DNA from: Pandoraea horticolens | GTDB lineage: Bacteria; Pseudomonadota; Gammaproteobacteria; Burkholderiales; Burkholderiaceae | Length of the DNA stretch: 64,000 nucleotides | Direction: 5' to 3' | NCBI RefSeq assembly: GCF_902459555.1 | Contig: NZ_CABPSM010000002.1 | Coordinates: 62,001 to 126,000 of the forward strand | Part shown: positions 25,928-34,480 of the stretch, in pieces | How the letters are laid out: every line of letters starts with the position of its first letter | Numbering within the stretch: the first letter of the stretch is position 1 | Notes under the pieces: generated by a model | Told to the model about the DNA's origin: nothing | Seen by the model: only the letters and a program-made list of their open reading frames with translations | The model's database searches: none | Program-made: the position numbers and the translations under genes

Positions 25928-26977
25928 TCAGAACTTCATGCGCAGGCCGGCGCCGTAGGTCTGTCCGGTCGACATGTCGCTCATGTGGTCGTACTTGTAT
26001 GCGGCGTAGATGTCCGTGCGCTTGGACAGCGGGTAGTCGTAGCCGAGGGCCCACGTGGTGCGGCGCTGATTGTCGCCCGAACCGTTCGAACCGGTGTAGG
26101 CCACCGATGCGAGCACGCTGCCGCGGCCGAGCGGGACCGAAGCGCCCAACTGACCCGTATTGGCGTGGAAGTTGCCGCTCGCGGCCTGACTTGCCACGAG
26201 CATGTACTGGGCGAAGACCTTCACCACGGCGAAGTCATACGAGAGGCCGAGTTGCGCCGTGTTCTGGTTGGTCAGTCCGGCGACGCCCGGCAACTGCGTG
26301 CCAAAGTCCCCCGGCGTCGCGCTGAAATTCACGTACTGATAGTTCGCGGCAGCGGCGAACGGGCCATTGGCGTAAGTGACGGACGCCGCCCATTTCTTCG
26401 CGCTATGGTCGGTCGCGCTGTTGCCGGTGGCGTAGAGCAACGTGCCCGCCAGCCCGGCGTAAGTCGGCGACGTGTACGCCACGGCGTTATTCCACGCCGA
26501 GTCACCCACCACACCCTGCGTCCCCAGACCCTTGTAGGTGTGGAAGATCATCGGCGAGAAGGTGTACGAGTTATTGAACGGGTTGAACTGGATCGTCGCC
26601 AGATAAAGCGGGGTCGTGATGCGGCCCAGGCGCAAGGTGCCGAGGCCGTTTGACAGGCCGACATATGCGTTGCGCGAGAAGAAGCTGTCGCCGGCAAAGC
26701 GGCCGTAGGTTCCGTTGTTCGGCTGGAAGTAGCTCTCGAGCACGAACAGCGCGCTGTTGCCGCCACCCAGGTCTTCGGTGCCGGCCAGACCCCAATACGA
26801 CGTGGTCATGCCGCCGCCTTGCTGCACGACAGCAGCGTTGCCGCCCGGGTTCTTCACCGAGCCGACATAAGCGTCTGCCAGGCCGTAGAAGCTCACACTC
26901 GATTGCGCGTGAGCCGTGGTTGCGAGCGTTGCGGCGCTCAGTGCGGCGGCGCCAGCCACCTTGTGCCAGGTCTTCAT
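25928..26977 (-). CDS. Gram-negative trimeric porin
   Basis: 349-residue outer-membrane porin of the Burkholderia OpcP/Omp38-like type. The signal peptide ends TTAHA (about residue 25), then QSSVSFYGLADAYVG starts the first strand. The C-terminus LRMKF ends in Phe, as expected for BAM recognition. The ATG at 26977 is preferred over the adjacent ATG at 26980 because GAGG is 5 nt from the former and only 2 nt from the latter. It probably supplies the outer-membrane entry step for the cluster it starts. Confidence 0.93.
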   Translation of the reverse strand: MKTWHKVAGAAALSAATLATTAHAQSSVSFYGLADAYVGSVKNPGGNAAVVQQGGGMTTSYWGLAGTEDLGGGNSALFVLESYFQPNNGTYGRFAGDSFFSRNAYVGLSNGLGTLRLGRITTPLYLATIQFNPFNNSYTFSPMIFHTYKGLGTQGVVGDSAWNNAVAYTSPTYAGLAGTLLYATGNSATDHSAKKWAASVTYANGPFAAAANYQYVNFSATPGDFGTQLPGVAGLTNQNTAQLGLSYDFAVVKVFAQYMLVASQAASGNFHANTGQLGASVPLGRGSVLASVAYTGSNGSGDNQRRTTWALGYDYPLSKRTDIYAAYKYDHMSDMSTGQTYGAGLRMKF

Positions 26978-27123
26978 CATTCCCTCTTTGTTGTATAAAT
27001 TTCTGGACGGCGCGCAGGCTATCACTGCCGGCGCGTGCGGTCACCTCCCAAACCGAGGCAAGCCTGTTCTCGGTGCAGGGCATTCCCACGCAATGGGGTA
27101 TCCGTGTTCGGGATCGTGCAGAT

Positions 27124-27139
27124 GTCTAAAAAAATAGAC
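27124..27139. promoter_or_regulatory. 16-bp palindromic operator 3 (GTCTA-N6-TAGAC)
   Basis: GTCTAAAAAAATAGAC has the same outer arms and spacing as the sites at 25364 and 25771, with one mismatched inner pair on each side. It sits in the divergent gap between the porin and the XRE regulator, so it could control both. Confidence 0.7.
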
Positions 27140-27151
27140 AATCGGAAAAAT

Positions 27152-27166
27152 ATTCGCCGGGCGAAT
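27152..27166. repeat. Second palindrome in the porin-regulator gap
   Basis: ATTCGCC (27152-27158) and GGCGAAT (27160-27166) are perfect inverted copies around one G, 12 bp from operator 3. It may bind a different regulator or fold as a hairpin. Confidence 0.45.
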
Positions 27167-27250
27167 GTGGGGTGTTTGCGACAGTGCTGCGAACGTACCG
27201 GGTTGAGTGAAGCCTGTGATGGCGCGGCATCGGGACGTGCGGGCGACCGG

Positions 27251-27275
27251 TATAATCCCCGCACTGCAATGCGGG
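27251..27275 (+). promoter_or_regulatory. Perfect -10 box with adjoining hairpin, XRE regulator promoter
   Basis: TATAAT (27251-27256) is followed at once by CCCGCA (27258-27263) and TGCGGG (27270-27275), a 6-bp inverted repeat over the expected transcription start. No good -35 is present, so an activator may be needed. Transcription from here implies that the regulator starts downstream, at 27324. Confidence 0.5.
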
Positions 27276-27323
27276 TGCGGCGCGATTGGCCGGGCCGGGC
27301 ATTGGCATCCGACAGGGGGCGAT

Positions 27324-28238
27324 TTGAATCGAGCTGCAACGACATCCCGGGCGCCGAGGGGCGCGCGTTTCAATTTCCGAGCCATTGGCGAGCGCTTGCG
27401 CGCCTACCGGCTGGCGGCGGAATTACGTAGTGAGGATGTGGCGGAACAGCTCGATATCTCACGCGCGGCCATCTATAAGCTCGAGCGCGGCGAGATCGTC
27501 AAGATCGATACGCTTGAGCGGCTCGCGGCACTGCTGGGGGTGTCGCTCGCCAATTTGCTGGGCGTGGAAGTCGAATATCACGACTCGGCGGTGAGCTATT
27601 TCGAGCGGATGCGCCAGTTGGAGAGCCGCTCGGAGCGTATCGTCGCGCACTTCGACCCGATTTCGTTTCTGCTGACCTCGGAAGACTATGACGTGTGGCT
27701 GCGTCACATGCTCGACGAGAGCATTCCCCCCACGCTCGCCGACCGCCATTGGGCGAACACGATCGATCGCGTGCTGGGCATCCTGCAGGATCGCAAGTCG
27801 AGCTTCTCGCGTCAGCGGCTGGCGGTCACCAGCCTCATCGGGCTGCGTCAGATCGAGCAGTTCCTGCATCACGGACTCGTCGGGCGGCTGGGACTGCCGC
27901 CGGGCGTGCAGCTCGAGCGGAAGATGGCGGCACGTCGCGAGGTCGCGCGCATTGTCGAGTTTCTCGAGGCCGACACGACGGGCGTGCAGATCGGCATCGT
28001 GAGCGACAACATGCCGAACGAGACGTTCCAGATCTTCGAGGCGCAGGGCGAAGCCTATGTCGCTGTCTCGCCGTTCCGTCTGGGCGAGCTACCCAACTTG
28101 CGCACGGGTATTGCCACGATCACGACTTCGCCTGACGGGGTGGGCATGTATCGCGCCATGATCGATCGCCTGTGGGCCGATTCGGCCAAGGGTAAGGAAG
28201 GCGCGGCCCTATTGGGACAACTGCTCGCGCGTTTCTGA
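27324..28238 (+). CDS. XRE-family transcriptional regulator, likely local regulator
   Basis: 304-residue protein with an N-terminal helix-turn-helix (about 20-80: IGERLRAYRLAAELRSEDVA, then ISRAAIYKLERGEIVKID). A large C-terminal domain of unknown type (about 85-304) is rich in Arg and Leu and probably senses a ligand. I chose the TTG at 27324 after AGGGGG, because the TATAAT at 27251 lies inside the longer GTG-initiated frame that begins at 27207. It is divergent from the porin-MFS-PyrK-PyrD-carbamoylase genes, and three matching palindromes lie before those genes and itself. Confidence 0.85.
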   Translation: MNRAATTSRAPRGARFNFRAIGERLRAYRLAAELRSEDVAEQLDISRAAIYKLERGEIVKIDTLERLAALLGVSLANLLGVEVEYHDSAVSYFERMRQLESRSERIVAHFDPISFLLTSEDYDVWLRHMLDESIPPTLADRHWANTIDRVLGILQDRKSSFSRQRLAVTSLIGLRQIEQFLHHGLVGRLGLPPGVQLERKMAARREVARIVEFLEADTTGVQIGIVSDNMPNETFQIFEAQGEAYVAVSPFRLGELPNLRTGIATITTSPDGVGMYRAMIDRLWADSAKGKEGAALLGQLLARF

Positions 28239-28368
28239 TTGCGCTGGGAAACGGATGCGCTGGTGCCACAAAGCGAAGCCATTCGACATTATCGACATCC
28301 CTGCACGGCGAATCCATTTAGTCTCCACGCGCCTGAAGACCATCCGGTCTGTTTACCTGGAGACGATC

Positions 28369-29925
28369 ATGGGAACAATTTCCGCAGCATCGAGCCATTC
28401 GCCGGTGCAAATCCTTTCCGCCAGCTGGTCGAAGCTGCCTGAAGACGAGAACAGCTTCGGCTCCGACTTTCAGCGACTGGGGTCGGTTGCAACCTCCGCG
28501 CTTGCGCCCACCGGCAAAGCCTGGCAAACGTATCCCGCACGACAGAGAAGTGATCTGGAGAAGTGTGGCATTCCGCTTGGCAGTTGGTGCGGTGAGCGCG
28601 ATCGGGATGTGCTTTGCGCCAAGCGTCTGCAAGCCCACCCGCTGATGCCCAGGTTCGTCGGTGAAACACTTGAGCGCTGGCGTTCCACCTATCTCGACAG
28701 CATTGGCAAGGACGTGAGCTTCGAGCGCGATCGCTCGTCTTCCATGCAATCTGCGCGCCACGGCGTTCCGCCTGTCGCCAAGCCGTTTGTTCGCACATTC
28801 GACGCGGCGCCAGTGCGCGCCCAGCTCGAGGAGATCGCGTTGCTGAACAATGAGATCCGTCAGTTGAATACGACGGTGCAATCGTTGCCGGAGGGAGACG
28901 TGAAGCGGATCGCGCGGGGAAATCTCGTCGACCTCGCTTCGCTCCGGGATGCCATGCTGGACCTGACCCTGGGGGCGCATGAACGCAAGCGCGATGAACT
29001 CAAGGCGGAAATCAGAGTGCTGATCGCGCTTAACGACATGGCGCGTGAAGCCGAGAGAGAAATGACCAACGGCGGTGCCGACGTGCCATTGCGACTATCC
29101 GTGCGCGATGGCAACTGGGTGCTCAAACCTGCGGCCTCGACGTCCTGGTTCGCCAGGAACAAGACGCGTGCCGCCAACGACGCGGCACGGCTGGCATTGC
29201 TGCTTGGCTATCCGGCAGATCAGCCAGTCTCGCTCAAGATGATTCGGGACCGAGGGTTCGGGGTGCGGGAGTATTCGTCGGTGCTCAATCACGCCAGGGA
29301 AGGGGGGCGCGGGGCCACGCCTTCGTGGCTCGCGGCTAGGGCGTTGGATATCGATGCGTGGAAGACCGAAGGCGGCACCGTGATGGACGACGCCATGCGC
29401 CCCCACGAGAGCCGCAGACTTAGCGTCGCGTCGTTGCCGGAGTCCGACGACAGTCTGTCCGATCCCGGCCTGTCCGGTGACGGCCTATTCGACGAGCATC
29501 ACTACGCGGTGCTACCTCTGCGCACTGGCGAGCGCCAGGAACCTGGCCATACGCCCACGCCAGTGCATGGCGAGAATCACAACGAGGGACTTCATCGGCA
29601 TGCAGGTGCGCGAAGCGCGCTTGGCAATACACCCGTGCCCGCGCACGACGACACACTGCTTGACGAGGATTACGACAGCGTGCCGCATTTCGCCGGCCCG
29701 GACGGTAGCGAATACGCACTCGTGAGGCAGGCTGAAACGTCGCTAGGGAGCAAGAGACGGTCGCTGACGTCTGGCGCGGCGCGTTTTGCGCAGATGCTCA
29801 ACGTGGCGCGTTCGCTTGACCCGTGGGCTTCGGAGGAACTGGCGCCCCCACTGTCGCGGCGCTTGCCGGCGCCGCCGTCATCGCCGCCGCACCTGCCGTT
29901 GTCGCTGCCGCCCATCCCTGAGTAA
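28369..29925 (+). CDS. Orphan hypothetical protein, effector-like composition
   Basis: 518-residue protein with no signal peptide or membrane helix. The N-terminus MGTISAASSHSPVQIL is Ser/Ala-rich and polar. A central part (about 150-250) is helical with KRDELKAEIRVL-type heptads. The region 350-470 is acidic, with repeated Asp/Ser/His and short YAVLP and YDSVPHFAGP-like segments. The C-terminus is Pro-rich (LPAPPSSPPHLP). GGAG lies 6 nt before the ATG and a terminator follows. The composition resembles secreted effectors, but I recognise no family and no secretion system is nearby. Confidence 0.7.
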   Translation: MGTISAASSHSPVQILSASWSKLPEDENSFGSDFQRLGSVATSALAPTGKAWQTYPARQRSDLEKCGIPLGSWCGERDRDVLCAKRLQAHPLMPRFVGETLERWRSTYLDSIGKDVSFERDRSSSMQSARHGVPPVAKPFVRTFDAAPVRAQLEEIALLNNEIRQLNTTVQSLPEGDVKRIARGNLVDLASLRDAMLDLTLGAHERKRDELKAEIRVLIALNDMAREAEREMTNGGADVPLRLSVRDGNWVLKPAASTSWFARNKTRAANDAARLALLLGYPADQPVSLKMIRDRGFGVREYSSVLNHAREGGRGATPSWLAARALDIDAWKTEGGTVMDDAMRPHESRRLSVASLPESDDSLSDPGLSGDGLFDEHHYAVLPLRTGERQEPGHTPTPVHGENHNEGLHRHAGARSALGNTPVPAHDDTLLDEDYDSVPHFAGPDGSEYALVRQAETSLGSKRRSLTSGAARFAQMLNVARSLDPWASEELAPPLSRRLPAPPSSPPHLPLSLPPIPE

Positions 29926-29952
29926 TTCACCGCAATCACTGCATTAAGCACC

Positions 29953-29985
29953 AAGGCCGCCGCCGGAATACGGAGCGGCCTTTTT
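29953..29985 (+). terminator. Rho-independent terminator of the orphan gene
   Basis: AAGGCCGC (29953-29960) pairs with GCGGCCTT (29975-29982), and TTTTT closes the arm. It lies 28 nt after the stop at 29925. Confidence 0.85.
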
Positions 29986-30127
29986 CGTGCTTGAAGGCGG
30001 ATTTGCCTAAGCGGCTCAGAAATTTCGCTCACCGAAACGCTTCGTGCGCGCGTGCTAGTAAATATTTTAAATATTTGCAAGTCTTTCCAATCAATATGTT
30101 GCGAGATTTTTGCAACGACCCCTTGCT

Positions 30128-30156
30128 TTGCCATGTAGGTAACTTGTAAGTAGAAT
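30128..30156 (+). promoter_or_regulatory. Sigma-70 promoter of the gluconate-dehydrogenase-type operon
   Basis: TTGCCA (30128-30133) and TAGAAT (30151-30156) are separated by exactly 17 nt. They lie in an AT-rich stretch about 125 nt before the first gene of the operon. No other gene is visible between 29986 and 30281. Confidence 0.65.
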
Positions 30157-30281
30157 TGCCGCGTTAAATTGCGCTACGCGAGGTGAATGGCCTGTCAGGT
30201 TTTCTTCGCGCATGGCGAGCCACTGCCGCTTGACTGTCATGCGTGATTCGTCCCGTCCCCCACACAAAAACGGAGAACTCC

Positions 30282-31004
30282 ATGTCACAGGACAAGGAAC
30301 CGCGCCGACGCTTTCTGCGCCAGGTGCTGGCGATCGTGCCTGCTACGACGCTTGCCACCGGTGCGACGCTTACGCAGTCCGCCTGTAGCAGCGACAAGTC
30401 TGCTACCCCCGCTGCTTCGACCACCCCTTACGAGCCCAAGTACTTCACTGCCGACGAATGGCGTTTCGTGAATGCTGCCGTCGACCGTCTGATTCCTGCC
30501 GACGATCTCGGCCCGGGCGCGCTGCAAGCCGATGTGCCGCAGTTCATCGACCGTCAGATGGAAACGCCCTTCGGGCACGGCAAGCTCTGGTACATGCAAG
30601 GGCCGTTTCATACCGATCAGCCGCCCGAGATGGGGTACCAGTTGAGCCTCGTGCCGCGCGATATCTATCGTCACGGCATCGCGGCTTGCGATGCGTACTG
30701 CAAGAAGCAGTACAACAAGGTATTCGCCGACCTCGATCACGCCACGCAGGAAACCGTGCTGGGCGATCTGGAGAAAGCGAAGATCGAATTCGATAGCGTG
30801 CCCGCGCGCACGTTCTTCTCCTATTTGCTGGCCAACACGAAGGAAGGTTTCCTCTCGGACCCCATCCACGGCGGCAACAAGGACATGGTCGGTTGGAAGC
30901 TGGTGGGCTTTCCCGGCGCTCGTGCCGACTTCATGGACTGGGTGGACCAGCCCAACGTCAAATACCCGTACGGGCCCGTATCGATTTCCGGAAAGCGGGG
31001 CTAA
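30282..31004 (+). CDS. Gluconate 2-dehydrogenase-type subunit 3 (Tat-exported)
   Basis: 240-residue small subunit. The N-terminus has a twin-arginine signal (PRRRFLRQVLAIVPA), so the folded complex is probably exported by Tat, carrying the flavoprotein with it. The body matches the gluconate 2-dehydrogenase subunit 3 family (FTADEWRFVNAAVDRLIPAD). The start at 30282 has GGAG 6 nt upstream. A Cys in TQSAC could also mark a lipoprotein site. It is the first gene of a three-gene operon. Confidence 0.9.
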   Translation: MSQDKEPRRRFLRQVLAIVPATTLATGATLTQSACSSDKSATPAASTTPYEPKYFTADEWRFVNAAVDRLIPADDLGPGALQADVPQFIDRQMETPFGHGKLWYMQGPFHTDQPPEMGYQLSLVPRDIYRHGIAACDAYCKKQYNKVFADLDHATQETVLGDLEKAKIEFDSVPARTFFSYLLANTKEGFLSDPIHGGNKDMVGWKLVGFPGARADFMDWVDQPNVKYPYGPVSISGKRG

Positions 31005-31007
31005 TTC

Positions 31008-32783
31008 ATGGCAATCAAGAAAGATAAGGTCGACGCCGTCATCGTGGGCTTCGGCTGGACCGGGGCAATCCTCGGCCAGGAACTCACCGATGCAGGGCTC
31101 AACGTTGTGGCGCTCGAGCGCGGCGCCATGCGCGACACGCCGACCGACGCCCAGTACCCCAAGGTCATCGACGAACTCGAATACTCGGTGCGCGGCAAGC
31201 TTTTTCAGGAGCTGGCGCGCGAGACCGTCACGATTCGGCACACGCCGGACGACCTCGCAGTGCCTTATCGCCAGAACGGTTCGTTCTTGCTGGGCAATGG
31301 CGTGGGCGGTGCGGGGTTCCACTGGAACGGCATGCACTATCGCATTCTTCCGGAAGAACTGAAGCTGCGCAGCCATTACGAAGAACGCTATGGCAAGAAG
31401 TTCATCCCCGAGGGCATGACGATTCAGGACTTCGGCGTGAGCTACGAAGAACTGGAGCCGCACTTCGATTTCGCCGAGAAAGTGTTTGGCACGTCGGGCA
31501 AGGCGGGCAACCTGAACGGCAAGATCGTGCCGGGCGGCAATCCGCGTGAGGGCGCGCGCTCGAGCGAGTTCCCCACGCCGGCGTTGCCGAATACCTACGG
31601 CGCGACACTTTTCGAAAAGGCCGCCCGCGAAGTGGGCTTCAATCCGTATCCGGCACCTGCCGCGAACACGTCCGAGCCGTATACGAATCCGTACGGGGTG
31701 CGTCTCGGACCGTGCAACTTCTGCGGCTTTTGCGAGAACTACGGCTGCTACATGTATTCGAAGGCATCGCCGCAGACGACCATCCTGCCGGTGTTGCTCA
31801 AGAAGACCAATTTCGAGCTGCGCACGAATGCGTATGTCGTGAAGGTCAATCTCGACAGCGACGGCAAGAAGGCGACGGGGGTGACGTACATCGACGCGCA
31901 AGGCCGCGAAGTCGAGCAACCCGCCGACCTCGTCATCATGGCCGCGTACCAGATGCACAACGTGCGCTTGCTGCTGCTCTCGGGCATTGGCAAACCGTAC
32001 GATCCGAAGACGGGTGAGGGTGTCGTCGGCAAGAACTACGCTTACCAGATGAACGGCGCGGTAAACGTGCTGCTGCCCAAGGGCACGCAGTTGAACCCGT
32101 TCGTCGGTACGGGGGCAGGCGGTGTGTCGATGGACGACCTGAACGGCGACCAGTTCGACCACGGACCGCTGGGCTTCATCGGTGGCGCGAGCATTCGTCA
32201 CGTGCGCTATGGCGGACGTCCGATCAAGATGACCCCGACCGTGCCGGGCACGCCGTCGTGGGGCAGCAAATGGAAGGCGGGCATTACCGACGCGTATCAA
32301 CGTTACATGACCATCGGCATTTCCGGCTCGGTCATGTCGTATCGCGACGCGTGCCTCGATCTCGATCCGACGTACAAGGACGCCTATGGCGTGCCGCTGC
32401 TGCGCATGACGTTCGACTGGCATGACAACGAATACGCGATGCTGGGCTACATGGGCGACCGGATGGAAGAGGTTGGCCGCGCGATGAATCCGGAGAAGGT
32501 GTTCCGTGCGATTCGCAAGAAGGGCACCCATTACGACACGCGGATCTACCAGAGCACGCATACGACCGGGGGCGCCATCATGGGCACCAATCCGTCGAAC
32601 AGCGTGGTCAACAAGTATCTGCAGAGCTGGGACGTGTCCAACGTGTTCGTGATGGGCGCATCGGCGTTCCCGCAGAACATGGGTTACAACCCCACGGGCG
32701 TGGTGGCGGCGCTGGCGTACTGGTCTGCGAAGGCGATTCGCGAACAGTACCTCAAGAACGCCGGCCCGCTGGTGCAGGCCTGA
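31008..32783 (+). CDS. GMC-family flavoprotein dehydrogenase subunit
   Basis: 591-residue FAD subunit of a membrane-bound periplasmic sugar or polyol dehydrogenase. The dinucleotide-binding fold is VDAVIVGFGWTGAILGQEL at about residues 8-26. The segment GNGVGGAGFHWNGMHYR is typical of gluconate dehydrogenases. A Cys-rich stretch (GPCNFCGFCENYGCYMYSK, about 230-248) may bind an iron-sulfur cluster, as reported for fructose dehydrogenase relatives. HTTGGAIMG and NMGYNPTGVVAALAYW close the GMC C-terminal domain. The substrate (gluconate, 2-ketogluconate, sorbitol, fructose) is not fixed by sequence. Confidence 0.92.
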   Translation: MAIKKDKVDAVIVGFGWTGAILGQELTDAGLNVVALERGAMRDTPTDAQYPKVIDELEYSVRGKLFQELARETVTIRHTPDDLAVPYRQNGSFLLGNGVGGAGFHWNGMHYRILPEELKLRSHYEERYGKKFIPEGMTIQDFGVSYEELEPHFDFAEKVFGTSGKAGNLNGKIVPGGNPREGARSSEFPTPALPNTYGATLFEKAAREVGFNPYPAPAANTSEPYTNPYGVRLGPCNFCGFCENYGCYMYSKASPQTTILPVLLKKTNFELRTNAYVVKVNLDSDGKKATGVTYIDAQGREVEQPADLVIMAAYQMHNVRLLLLSGIGKPYDPKTGEGVVGKNYAYQMNGAVNVLLPKGTQLNPFVGTGAGGVSMDDLNGDQFDHGPLGFIGGASIRHVRYGGRPIKMTPTVPGTPSWGSKWKAGITDAYQRYMTIGISGSVMSYRDACLDLDPTYKDAYGVPLLRMTFDWHDNEYAMLGYMGDRMEEVGRAMNPEKVFRAIRKKGTHYDTRIYQSTHTTGGAIMGTNPSNSVVNKYLQSWDVSNVFVMGASAFPQNMGYNPTGVVAALAYWSAKAIREQYLKNAGPLVQA

Positions 32784-32794
32784 GGAGCGAAACC

Positions 32795-34195
32795 ATGATC
32801 CGCAAAACGATGATGAAACGCTCCGTTGGTGCGCTCACAGCCGGTGCCCTGGCACTCGTGGCCGTTGCCGTGTGGGCGCAGACTGCGACGGCGCCCTCCG
32901 GGGCAGCCGTCTCGCCGGTGCCTACGCCCGCAGTGCCCGCCGTGACGGTGCAAGGTGGCGCTCAGACACCCGCCGCGAACGATCCGCAAGCGCAGCTCGT
33001 GAAGCAGGGCGAGTACCTCGCCCGCGCCGCCGATTGCGCTGCGTGTCACACGGCGCCCAAGGGCAAACCGTTTGCCGGCGGTCTGCCGATTGCCTCGCCC
33101 ATCGGCACGATCTACTCGACGAATATCACGCCGGACAAGGACACCGGCATCGGCAGTTACAGCCTCGAAGACTTCGACAAGGCGGTGCGTCACGGCGTCG
33201 CCAAGAATGGCTCGACGCTGTACCCGGCCATGCCGTACACGTCGTACGCGAAGGTGCGTCCGGCCGACGTGAAGGCGTTGTATGCCTATTTCATGAACGG
33301 CGTGCAGCCGGTTGCGCAAGCGAACAAGTCGACCGACATTCCGTGGCCGATGTCGATGCGCTGGCCGTTGTCGATCTGGCGCAAGATGTTCGCGCCGGCG
33401 GTCGTGGCCGACGTTGCGTCGACCGATAACGACCCGATCTCGCGCGGTCGCTATCTGGTCGAAGGGCTGGGCCATTGCAGCGCATGCCACACGCCGCGCG
33501 GCGTCGCCTTGCAGGAGAAGGCGCTGACGGACGATAGCACGGCGTTCCTCTCGGGCGGCGTGGTCGACAACTTCCTCGCGAAGAACTTGCGCGGCGATGT
33601 CACCGACGGTCTGGGCAACTGGAGCGAAGGCGATATCACGGCGTTCCTGAAGGGCGGGCGTAACGATCATTCTGCAGCCTTCGGCGGTATGTCGGACGTG
33701 GTGCAACACAGCACCCAGTACATGAACGACGACGATCTCACCGACGTCGCCAAGTACTTGAAGACACTGAAGCCGGTCGATCCGAACGCCAAGGCGCTCG
33801 CCTACGACGACACCGTGGCCAAGGCGTTGCGTACGGGCTCCGACAAGAGCAACGGTGCGCTCACGTTCCTCGACAACTGTGCGGCATGCCACCGCAGCAC
33901 GGGCAAGGGCTACACGCAAACGTTCCCGACGCTTGCGCTCAGCTCGACGGTGAACACGGCAGATCCGACCTCGCTCATCCATATCGTGTTGCGCGGCGCG
34001 GAAATGCCGTGGACGAAGGCGGCGCCGACGCATTACGCGATGCCGGGCTTCGACGATCGTCTGACCGATCAGGATGTGGCCGACGTGTTGACGTTCGTGC
34101 GCTCGAGCTGGGGCAACAAGGCGCCGGCGGTGACAAGTGCACAGGTGGCCAAGGTGCGCAAGGCCGTTGGCGCGGCCCCGCAGCCGCTGCGCTAA
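32795..34195 (+). CDS. Triheme cytochrome c subunit of the GMC dehydrogenase
   Basis: 466-residue membrane-attached cytochrome that passes electrons to ubiquinone. A signal peptide (about 1-29) is followed by a Pro/Val/Thr-rich linker. Three CxxCH heme sites lie at 81-85 (CAACH), 228-232 (CSACH) and 362-366 (CAACH), the usual layout of this subunit. It starts 11 nt after the GMC gene with GAGGAG upstream, and a terminator follows. Confidence 0.94.
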   Translation: MIRKTMMKRSVGALTAGALALVAVAVWAQTATAPSGAAVSPVPTPAVPAVTVQGGAQTPAANDPQAQLVKQGEYLARAADCAACHTAPKGKPFAGGLPIASPIGTIYSTNITPDKDTGIGSYSLEDFDKAVRHGVAKNGSTLYPAMPYTSYAKVRPADVKALYAYFMNGVQPVAQANKSTDIPWPMSMRWPLSIWRKMFAPAVVADVASTDNDPISRGRYLVEGLGHCSACHTPRGVALQEKALTDDSTAFLSGGVVDNFLAKNLRGDVTDGLGNWSEGDITAFLKGGRNDHSAAFGGMSDVVQHSTQYMNDDDLTDVAKYLKTLKPVDPNAKALAYDDTVAKALRTGSDKSNGALTFLDNCAACHRSTGKGYTQTFPTLALSSTVNTADPTSLIHIVLRGAEMPWTKAAPTHYAMPGFDDRLTDQDVADVLTFVRSSWGNKAPAVTSAQVAKVRKAVGAAPQPLR

Positions 34196-34256
34196 CCGCC
34201 GTGGCGTTGCGCGCGACCGGGCCGACCGGCGCGAGCGCTTCGCCTGTGGTGAAACG

Positions 34257-34291
34257 AAGCCCCGCCGGGCAGTTCTGCCGGCGGGGCTTTT
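34257..34291 (+). terminator. Rho-independent terminator of the dehydrogenase operon
   Basis: AAGCCCCGCCGG (34257-34268) pairs with CCGGCGGGGCTT (34278-34289) and a T run follows. An open frame continues rightward to 34460 without a start codon and is not called as a gene. Confidence 0.88.
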
Positions 34292-34480
34292 CAATGTCCG
34301 CGATCTGTCGGCGCATCCGGTCAGCGAGGGCGGGCGTTGGTGGCTCGTGTTGGAACTCGCCCACAACGTGCAGGCGAATTGGCGCGTGCCGATGCCCGGC
34401 CGGTCGCTGGCGCAACGCTGGACGAAGATCTTCCGTCTGGCGAACGCGCACCGTCTATAACTTGGCAGGCCCCCAGACAC

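Noticed and set aside
34296-34460. Open plus-strand frame reading LVLELAHNVQANWRVPMPGRS after the cytochrome terminator
   Set aside because: It has a protein-like look, but no ATG, GTG or TTG with a ribosome site follows the terminator, and it runs straight through the hairpin. I cannot support it as a gene.
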